Shown here piece by piece: positions 53,562 to 62,600 of a stretch of 64,000 nt of DNA. This stretch comes from an uncultured Litoreibacter sp. GTDB taxonomy: Bacteria; Pseudomonadota; Alphaproteobacteria; Rhodobacterales; Rhodobacteraceae. A model generated the notes under the pieces. That model saw only the letters and a program-made list of their open reading frames with translations, made no database searches and was not told the DNA's origin. The DNA lies in the NCBI RefSeq assembly GCF_947501785.1, contig NZ_CANMXB010000001.1:2546501-2610500 (forward strand), in the 5' to 3' direction. Within the stretch, counting starts at the first letter, position 1, and the number at the start of each line of letters is the position of its first letter. The translations under genes were made by a program, and so were the position numbers.

Positions 53562-55219
53562 AACGTGCCCTCCCGCGCGACCAGTATTTCAACGCGGCGG
53601 TTCTCGGCGCGGCCCTCGCGGGTGGCGTTGTCGCCAATCGGGTCGGCGGCGCCTTTGCCCTCAACCGTCACCCGCTCTTTGTCGAAAAGCTGGTCCCGGA
53701 TCACCGTCGCCACGCCTTCGGCGCGTGCAACGGACAGGTCCAAATTCGTCTTGTATTGCCCGCGCCCGGAGGGTTGGATGGCGTCTGTATATCCCAAAAT
53801 CTTCACAGGCCCTTGTTCGCCGTTCAACGTCTCGGCAATACGCCCCGCAAGCGTGGCAAATTCCGGCTTCACCGTTGCGGCCCCGCTTTCAAACAGCAGC
53901 AAGTTGCCCACACGCACATAGATGAAATCGCCCTTCGTGCCGACCGCGACGCTGCCATCGGCGATCTCGGGGGCAAGGGTCGCCTGAATGCGTTCCAGCT
54001 GCGAGGATTTGGCCACAAAGGCAGGCCCCGCAGAACGTTCCAACGCCACCTTAAAATTGGTTGGGTGCATCGAATACAACGTGTTCGCCACAGCAGCGCC
54101 GTCGCGGTTCACCAGCGTTGACAGCGTGGCATAGAACCCAACCACAATTGCCGCCGCAATGCCGGCAATGGCCCAGACCGGGATGCCTCCAAACCGGCGG
54201 CGACCGCCCAACAGAACCGGCAGCCAGTTGATCGAGATATCCTCGTCAGGCCGCGCCTCTACGCGGCGCATCGTCTCGTAAATGCTAGAGCGCCAGCGGG
54301 CCAGTTGCACCGCGCCGTTGGCTTCGGTGCGGAACCGGCCTTCAAACCCGAGCGACAGACAGGTCAACATCAGTTCCAGCAAGTTGTAGTTCTGCCCCGG
54401 GGACTGCATGGCCTTTTCGACTTCCTGAAAAAAGCCCACGCCGGAATCGCGCATGTTGAAAACCCGCGCGACCATCGAATATTGCAGCCAGACCGACTTA
54501 TCCGCCCCGGGCAGGTTCTGCACGATATCATCCGCCGTCCCGCACAGGCAGTAAGTGCCCACACGCGCCGTATGCGGGTCAACGCCGGCGGCAATTGCAT
54601 TGCGCTCAAAAGCGTCCATCTCGCGGGTGACGTGGTCCATCAACGGGGCCGCGTCCAACTGCACCATGCCGGTGCGCAATCGGCCAAACAGGATCAACAA
54701 GTTCGCGGCCGCAGCCACCAGCGGGTTCGAGGACCCGCCTTTGCCAAGCCCCGTACCTTTTAGCGCTTGATGCAGCGGGATTTGCTGTGTCGGGACTTGC
54801 TGTTGCACCGGTTGGTTTGTCGACGTCTCGGGAAAAAATCCTTCTTGCTGACTGCCAATTGGCGACCCGATTGGGCTTTGCCCTCCGACCGGCGCGGGGT
54901 TGGAAGGCGGCAGCGCACCACCCAGCCAAGTGTCGCCCGTTGAAGGCGCAGACGGCGGACCGCCCGTTGGGGCGACGCGCCCGCCTTGCTGCGGAAACGG
55001 ATGCTGGCCTTGTGGCGGCAGCGCGCCACCTATGACGGTTTTGTCTCCCGCACCGCTGACCGGCGGCTGACCTATTGGCGCGGGTTGGCCTCCCGGTGCA
55101 TTGGCGAAAGGGCTATCAGACGGCCCAGGCGCAGGGCCGGAAGACGGCGAGGACGGCGGCGTGCTCACAGGAGGCAGCGCGCCTCCGATCACCGTTTTGT
55201 CGTCGTCTTTGCCTGCCAT
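53558..55219 (-). CDS. tssL: T6SS membrane-complex protein TssL with C-terminal OmpA domain
   Basis: This 553-residue protein has a long Pro/Gly-rich N-terminal tail (1-160), a DotU domain (about 170-330), a membrane helix near 355, and an OmpA/MotB peptidoglycan-binding domain (about 420-553). The last includes ILGYTDAIQPSGRGQYKTNLDLS and NRRVEILV. The tail contains three copies of a D-x-T-x-x-G-G-A-L-P-P motif with Thr at residues 9, 61 and 97. In Agrobacterium a phosphothreonine in the TssL N-terminus recruits Fha. The OmpA domain may replace a separate cell-wall anchor. Confidence 0.94.
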   Translation of the reverse strand: MAGKDDDKTVIGGALPPVSTPPSSPSSGPAPGPSDSPFANAPGGQPAPIGQPPVSGAGDKTVIGGALPPQGQHPFPQQGGRVAPTGGPPSAPSTGDTWLGGALPPSNPAPVGGQSPIGSPIGSQQEGFFPETSTNQPVQQQVPTQQIPLHQALKGTGLGKGGSSNPLVAAAANLLILFGRLRTGMVQLDAAPLMDHVTREMDAFERNAIAAGVDPHTARVGTYCLCGTADDIVQNLPGADKSVWLQYSMVARVFNMRDSGVGFFQEVEKAMQSPGQNYNLLELMLTCLSLGFEGRFRTEANGAVQLARWRSSIYETMRRVEARPDEDISINWLPVLLGGRRRFGGIPVWAIAGIAAAIVVGFYATLSTLVNRDGAAVANTLYSMHPTNFKVALERSAGPAFVAKSSQLERIQATLAPEIADGSVAVGTKGDFIYVRVGNLLLFESGAATVKPEFATLAGRIAETLNGEQGPVKILGYTDAIQPSGRGQYKTNLDLSVARAEGVATVIRDQLFDKERVTVEGKGAADPIGDNATREGRAENRRVEILVAREGTF

Positions 55220-56554
55220 TTACAGCTTCTCCGGGATGGCCCACAGGTCCAGTTTCAAGTCGGGCCAGTCGCCGGCGAAATGCATGCCAATCGCCGGTGC
55301 TTTCGAGAATTCCTGCCAAAGCGGCGTGTTCTTCTCCACGAGGAAGTAGACATTGGTCGCAACCACACGGATCTGGCGCGGCGGGTTGGGCAAATGCGCC
55401 AGCCCGATGCCAGGCAGGTTGTTTTTGACGATTTCGCTCATGCGGGTGGACGGTCCGACCTTGCAGAGCTGCGGGAATTGCTGCTGCACTTGCGTCAGCT
55501 GCTTGCCCGCCTGCACTTCGATCACAAATGTCGCCTCGCGGAACAGGTTGCGGTCTTGGACCTGCGCCAGATAGCTGTTCTGGCGGACCTGCTGCAGGTC
55601 CAGCCGCACCGCGCGACCCACATCGCGCGACAGTAGGCGTTGAATGTCTTGCACCACGGGCGTGAAGGTCGCCTTCAGGTCGCCATGGTCATAGGCCGCG
55701 TAATGCGGGGCCATGCGAGAGCTGTCGTTGAATGTGGACAGCTCGCCCGCCAGGGCAATCAGGTGGCGGTACAACAATTCGGGATGCACGGCGTGCATCG
55801 ACGCAAGATGGCGCAGGACGCCGACATTGCGGTTCAAGGTCATCAGCATCAGGTAGTCAGCGGCCTGCATACCGCCGCCTGCAGACGGGTCGGACGCGTA
55901 ACGCGCGAGGTTTTCCAGCTTGGCCTCGATCCAGCCGACAACGCGGCTCAGGAAGCCCTCCAGCACCGGGTGTACGGCCAGAACCAGCCCAGGCGGCGGG
56001 ACCGTCTCATCAAGGGAAATGACGCCGTCGCGCACCTCGTTGATGCGGGCAATCTTGATGCATTGGTATCCCGGCTTTGCGGTTTCGCGAACCGCCAGTT
56101 CTAGCCGCGGCACCGCGATTTCCAGCGCGTGCTCGGTGCGCATCGACGAGGCGTTGTCGGCTACGGTCTCGGTCGTCAGCCGGTAGCGGGTGGTGGCCGA
56201 ACCTTCGTCGTCCAGCCCCACGTCGCGCCCATTTTGCGATCGTTCTGGCAAGGTCAGCCAAACGCTCAACCCGGCGGCGTCCTCAGGGACCTCGACGGCA
56301 ACTGGTAAGGGCCCCGCGCCCGGCGCCTCAAATGGGGTGCCGTCCGCGAAAGCACCCGATACTTTGCGCAGGCCCACCTTGCCCTGCTGGGCCATGTCGC
56401 GGTCGATCACCAGCTCCTCCAGGCCCCATGGGTAGGGGTGTGTCAGGCGGGTGCGCGCATCGATAAGCTTTTCAACATGGCGGTCGGCCTGTTGCAGGTG
56501 TTGGGGCTGCATGAACAGCCCTTCTTTCCAAGCGACTTTGCTGAACAAAGACAT
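55220..56554 (-). CDS. tssK: T6SS baseplate-membrane linker TssK
   Basis: This 444-residue protein begins MSLFSKVAWKEGLFMQPQHLQ, the hallmark TssK N-terminus, and contains MQAADYLMLMTLNRNVGVLRH and VYFLVEKNTPLWQEF. TssK trimers connect the baseplate to TssL-TssM. I start at ATG 56554, where family similarity begins; an in-frame start at 56602 adds 16 unmatched residues. It heads tssK-L-M-tagF-phosphatase-kinase. Confidence 0.95.
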   Translation of the reverse strand: MSLFSKVAWKEGLFMQPQHLQQADRHVEKLIDARTRLTHPYPWGLEELVIDRDMAQQGKVGLRKVSGAFADGTPFEAPGAGPLPVAVEVPEDAAGLSVWLTLPERSQNGRDVGLDDEGSATTRYRLTTETVADNASSMRTEHALEIAVPRLELAVRETAKPGYQCIKIARINEVRDGVISLDETVPPPGLVLAVHPVLEGFLSRVVGWIEAKLENLARYASDPSAGGGMQAADYLMLMTLNRNVGVLRHLASMHAVHPELLYRHLIALAGELSTFNDSSRMAPHYAAYDHGDLKATFTPVVQDIQRLLSRDVGRAVRLDLQQVRQNSYLAQVQDRNLFREATFVIEVQAGKQLTQVQQQFPQLCKVGPSTRMSEIVKNNLPGIGLAHLPNPPRQIRVVATNVYFLVEKNTPLWQEFSKAPAIGMHFAGDWPDLKLDLWAIPEKL

Positions 56555-56647
56555 GGCATTCCAATCATTCGCGGCCCGCACCAAACCCCGGCGCGCGGCC
56601 AATAGTGGGGCCCCGACCCGTGCGGGTCAAGGCAAGTGCTTAACGGC

Positions 56648-59600
56648 TTAGAACTGCCAGCGGGCCTGGGCGGTGATGCTGGCCCCCGACAGCTGGCCGG
56701 AGAACCGCGCATCCGCCCGCGCCGAGGCGCTGAACTGGCGGGCCGCGCGCCCGCCCTGCTTGGGCGACAGGATCTTGATGTAGTTCACACCGAAGCTCAG
56801 CTCGCCGTAAGCGCCCAGGTTGTCGGACACGTTGTTGACCGGGGCGCCGGGCAGCCCGGTGGCCGGGTCAATCGGGGTGAAGGTGGTCTGCAGCGGGTCG
56901 GCAAAGTCGTTGTAGTAGGTGCCGGTGGCGAAGTAGTTCAACGCCGAAGTGCCGTCGTCGCCAATGATGATGCGTGACACGGTGCCGCCCACAAACCCGA
57001 TCTGGCGGTCGCTGTCGCTGATATCAAGCACCGCGCCGTCGCTGAAGGTGATCGAGCTGGTCTCAGTGGTCGAATAAGCGAACCCTGCCGTAGGCACCAG
57101 GCTCCAGCCGTTTTCAAGCTGGAAGGCGTAGCTGACCGCGCCCGAAATGGTGGTTGCCGAGCTGGAGAACTCCGCCCCATCCAGCCCAAGTCCGGTGCCG
57201 CCGCCAACGGCGGTGTTGGTCGCAGTGAAGTCCGTTTCCTCCTGGCGGATCTGCAGGTCCAGCGCCAGTGGTCCGCGCGCGGCGGTGACGTAGACGCCGG
57301 CGTAATACTGGTCGAACTCGGTGGTGGTGGTGCTGAGCCGGCGGTTGGTCGACAGGCCGGTTGCAGGGTCAACTGCGAACACCGGTTGGTCATTTGATCC
57401 GGTGTTGAAGCCCGCGATCCCACCAAATGCCAAATCCCAGCCGCTGAAATGACCTTGGAAACAGGCAAAGTCGCCGCCGAATTGCACACCGTAATAGGTG
57501 GACTCAATCTCACTGTCGGTGGTCAGCGCACCGCTGGTGGTCGACCCGGAGGCAGTCGCCTGACCGCCAAGAGCCCGCGCCCAACCGCCAACCCCGCAAG
57601 GGTTGCCGTCATCCACGCCAAGACCCACAACAAATGGGCTGGTTGGTCGGTTCACAACCGATCCGATCAGGGACTGGGTCAGGCCAACATTGCCAGCAAG
57701 CGCACCCAAGGCCGGGTTCAGCGCGTCGGTGACAACCAGATCGCCGGTGCCCGTCGCACCTGCGCGTTGCAGCAGATAGACGAAGCGCTCCGATGTGGGC
57801 AGGTCACCTGCCAGCGTGAAGGTGAAGTTATTGGCCGCGCCAAGCCCTTCATTGACGTCAATCAGGACGATGTCGTTTTCCTGGTCGCCGAAGGTCAGGC
57901 CGGTGGTGACGTTCAGATCAATCACGAAGTCGCCGGTGGCTGCGCCTTGGAACACGATCGTGTCGGCATGGGCGTCGCTCGACCCGACGCTGTCGCTGAG
58001 GTCGATGTCCAACTCAAACGTACCGCCCGCCCCGGTCACGGCGCCGGTGATCGTTGCGGTATCACCCGGTGTGCCGTTGCCAGCCAGGCTGATCGTCCCG
58101 GAATTGGTCAGCGATCCATTCACCACCGAGCCGTCAATCAGATTGGTGGTGCCGCTGTTGTTCAGGTTGCCGTTCATCGCCGCCGTCGCGCCAAAGGTCA
58201 ACGTGCCCGCGTTGGTGGTGTTGCCGATTATGGTGCCGTCCAGCATCAAGTTGCCGCCCGTGTTGGACAACTGCCCCACGGTGTAAACGTTGCCCGCCCC
58301 AATCGTCAGGGCGCTGTCGAAGCTGAACGTACCGCCAACCATGAAGTCGCCCGCAATGTTCAGCGCACCGCCACCTGTGGAGGTCAAGTCACCGCCCACA
58401 TTGCCACCCAGCGTCAGCGACCCTGTATTGGTCACGTTGCCAGTGATATCTCCACCTACATTCAGGCTGAAGTTGTTGACCGCATTGCCGCCGATTGTGC
58501 CGCCCACAGTCATAGTGCCATCATTGGTGACGTTGCCGCCCACATTGCCCGCAATATCAAGCACATCCGTGGTCGGGGCCGATGAGGTGCCGCCACCCGG
58601 GGCCGCGCTCAGGTCAGGCCCGCCCGCATTGGTTGCATCGCCAGCTACGTCTCCGCTGACAGACCCGATGCCGGTGTTGCTCAGGTTGCCGCCAACACTG
58701 CCGTTCAGGGTCAGCGTGCCGTTGCTGGTCACATCCAAAGCCACATCATTAACGGTTGCCGTTCCGCTGGAACTCAGGCTGCCGCCGATTGAGCCGGTGA
58801 CGGTCACGTCGCCGGCGTTGGTTACATTGCCCGTCACGTCCGCAGCGCTTGCGCTGTTGAAGTTGGTCAGGTTGCCGGTCAGCTGGCCCGCGATTGCCAC
58901 AACGCCGCTGCCAGTATTGGTCAGGTCACCAACCATGGTCCCCGCCAGATCAGCCTGGGACGAGTTGTCCAGATCGCCCACCAGATTGCCGTTCACGTCC
59001 AGCACACTGGTGCCGGAGTTGTTAATGCCAGTGGTGGCGGTCAGAGTCTGCCCCGCATCTACGGTCAAGGTGCCCGCCGTGCTCGATAGCAGGCCTGTCA
59101 CAGTGCTGGTCCCATCCACAGTTGCGGTGCCGGAGTTGGTCAACCCGCCGCCAATCGAACCGGCCAAAGTCATCGTGCCAGAGCTATTGACGTCATTAGC
59201 AACCGCGCCGTTGATGTCCATCGTGCCGGTATTACCAACCGTGCCGCCGCCATCAAACGTTGTCGCCGCCGCGACTGTCGCGGTTCCTGCATTGTTGAAG
59301 CCGTTCGTTGTCAGGTCGCCCGTGGTGGTCAGGGTCCCGGTCGCCGCGTTGGTGAGGGCACCGGTGGTGCCCTCCAAGGACGCCGCGCCCTCGTTCAGAA
59401 CCGTGCCGCTGATCCCGCCAGAGCTCGTCAGCGTACCACCGTTCTGGTTGGTCACATCGCCACTGATGGCCGCCGCCGCCGTGACGGTACCTCCACTTTG
59501 ATTGGTCAGGCTACCGGTCGTCGTCAGCGTGCCCGCATTGATCGTTAGCTGGCCGCTATTGGTGGCCGTACCCGCCGTGACATTGCCCGTCACGGTGGTG

Positions 59601-62600
59601 GTGCCGCCCGCTCCGGTGCCAAGGTCTCCGCCCACAGCGCCCGCGACACTCATCGTGCCCGCGTTTGCCACGTCACCAGAAACGGTGCCGGTGCTCGTCG
59701 CGGTGCCGCCCGCATCGTTGGTCAGGTTGCCCATGATCGTGCCGGTGTTGCCCAGCGTGCCGCCATTCTGGTTGGTCACATTCGATGTAATGGTGCCCGC
59801 GTTGTTTAACGTGCCCAGCGCTTCGTTGGTGACGCTGGTTGCTGAAACGACTCCGCCCGCGGCGACGTCAAATGTCGACGAGTTGGTGATCGCCCCCGCG
59901 CCGGTCAGCGCGCCTGTGCCACCCACATCAAAATCGCCATCATTGTCGATGTCGTTGCCATTGAACGGCGTGTTGCCGGTGACGGTCACCGTGCCGTTGT
60001 TGGTCAGGTCGCCATTCGCGGCCACAGTGCCGTCAAAGTCGATCGTGCCGTTGTTGGTGACGTTGGCGTTGATGGTCACCCCGTTGGACACGTTGGATCC
60101 CGCGCCGTTCACAAAGTCGGTCGCGTCGATCACAAAGGTGCCACCCAGTGTGTTGCCGACATTGCCGTTGTTGGTGAACGTGTCGGTCACCTGCAAGGTC
60201 AGCGTGCCGCCGGTGTTGCCGTTCAGGTCGGCGTTGTTGGTGAAGTTGGCGCCCATGGTGGTGTCGGCTGTGACGTTGAACGTGCCGTCGTTGGTCACGT
60301 CGCCAGTGAACCCGCCGCCGGCCGCGTTGATCGTGCCGGTCGCCGCGTTGGTGGTGGTGCCCGCAATTGAGCCGCCCGCGTTCAGCGTGGTCGTGCCGCC
60401 AGCCTGGTTTTGCAAGGTGCCAACAGCGCCCGCAACGCCCGCCGTGCCAGAGTTCGCCAGCGTCCCCGCCACCGAACCACCTGCCGCAACCGTCAAACTG
60501 CCCGAGTTATCTGCGTTGCCCTGCACCGAGCCACCCACAGTGGCGGTGCCGTCATTGTCTAGGTCGCTCTGCATCACGCCGGTGGAGGCCTGCGTCAATG
60601 TCCCGCCCGCCTGGTTGGTGACGTTGCCCTGAACGGTGCCGTCAAGCGCGGCGGTGCCGTCGTTGCTGACGGTGCCGGTGACTGTGCCGCCGCCCGCAAC
60701 GGTCAGGGTGCCGCTGTTGGTGACATTGGTGCTTACGCTGCCGCCGCTGTTCACGGTCACGATGCCCGAGCTGGCCACATCTGCGCCCGCGACGGTGCCG
60801 TTCACGGTCATTGTACCGTCATTGGTGTTGGTCGTGGTGACGGTCAGGGTGTCGCCCGCGTCCACCGTCAAGCCGCCAGAGTTGGTCAGCACATTGGTGG
60901 TCATGTTGCCTTGCACGTTGACGGTGCCGGTCGCGTTGTTGTCCAGCGTGCCGGTGACGTTGCCCGACAGGTTGGCCAGACCGTCATTGGTCAGGTTGCC
61001 ATTAATGGCGCCGCCGGAGGCCACGCCGACGGTGCCGCCAGTGTCGTTCTGCACGTCGCCCAGCACGGTGCCGCTTACGTCCAAAGTGCCACCCGACTCG
61101 TTTGTCAGGCCCGAGGTGGCGGTCAGCTGCTGGCCGGAATTGACGGTCATGCCGCCGGAGTTGGTGATCGCGCCCGCAACCGACACGTCGTCGATCACCG
61201 CGGCGGTGCCGTTATTGTCGAAGATGCCCTGCAGCGTGCCCGCAATGTTGGCTGTGCCCCCGGTTGCGTTGGTGACGTCGCCGCTGATCAGGCCGGTGCT
61301 GGTCATGCCCAGCGTGCCCGCGTTGTTCAGGGCGGCCATTAGGTCGCCGCTGACATTCAGGGTCGATCCTGTCTGGTTGTCCGCGGTAGCGTTCAAGGTG
61401 ACGGTGGCGGGATCCGCAATTGTCACGGTGCCTCCGCCGGTGTTGGTCAGGGTGGCGGTGGTCGTGGCGCCCGCTTCGAAATCAAGGGCCGCGCCCGCGC
61501 TGTTGGTGATGTTGGCCACGCTGAGGTTGCCGGTCACGTCGGCATCCGCACCCGCGCCACTGTTGGTCAGGTCGCCGGTAATCGTGCCCTCCAGGTCGGC
61601 GGTGCCGTTGTTGGTCACCCCGCCATTCACGGTACCGGTGACGGTCAGCGTGTTGCCCGCGCCGTTCACCACGCCCGCGCCGTTGGCGGTGCCGTTGATG
61701 TTCAGAGTGCCGGTGTTGGTCAGCACGGCAGCGCCGGTGTCCACGGTCGCGCCGGAATTGACGGTCAGCGTGCCCGCCCCGGCAGTCCCGCCATTCAGCG
61801 TCAGCGTGTCGGAGGCAACGGTGGTCGTCCCGGTGGTGGTCAGCAGGCCGGTGATGGTGCTGGTCCCATCCACAGTCAGGGTGCCCGCGTTGCCCACGGT
61901 GCCGGTCACGTCGCCAGCAAGCGTGGTGGTGCCGTTATTCGTCAGGTTGCCATCAATCACGCCAAGGTCGGCCACATCAACCGTGCCCCCTGCGTCGTTG
62001 GTCAGATTGCTGTCGAGGGTGCCGTTGACATTCAACGTGCCGCCGCTCTCGTTGGTGGTGCCCGCATCCGCCGTCAGCTCCTGGCCTGCGTTCACGGTCA
62101 GGGTGCCGTCATTGGTCACCGCGCCGCCGACAGTGGCATTGCCGGTAACAACAGCGGTGCCGGAGTTGTCCAGAATGCCGGTGATGCTGCCCGCCACATT
62201 GGCGTTGCCGCCCAGATCGTTGATCAGGTCGCCGGTCAGCGTACCGGTGGTTGTCACCGTACCGCCGCTCTGGTTGGTGATGTTGGTGGTCATCGTGCCA
62301 AGGTTTGTCAGCACGCCGCCATTTTCGTTGGTCACAGCATTCGCGGTCGCGGAACCACCTGCGGCAACGTCAAAAGTGCCCGAGTTGGTAATTTGGTCGA
62401 CCCCCAAAAGGGTGCCTGTGGCGGTCACATCCATATCGGCATTGTTGTCCAGATCATTGCCGGCGCCGTAGGTCACCACAGCCTCGTAGGTGACGATGTT
62501 TTCGTTCTGCAACCCGCCGTCCAGCGTGATGTCGGAAATGTAATTGATGACGCCAAAGTTGATCGCACTACCAACAAGTCGAACGGAACCGTTGTTGAAG

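Noticed and set aside
56615-56628. Hairpin GACCCG-TG-CGGGTC after the autotransporter gene as a terminator
   Set aside because: The stem is short, the loop is only two bases and no T run follows on the relevant strand. It may be chance in GC-rich DNA.
57449-62471. Long rightward open frames opposite the autotransporter gene (for example 58290-59501, 59502-60632 and 60636-62471)
   Set aside because: They are antisense shadows. The repetitive Gly/Thr/Val/Asn codons of the real gene leave few stops on the other strand, and the translations are low-complexity Val/Pro/Leu strings without known motifs.
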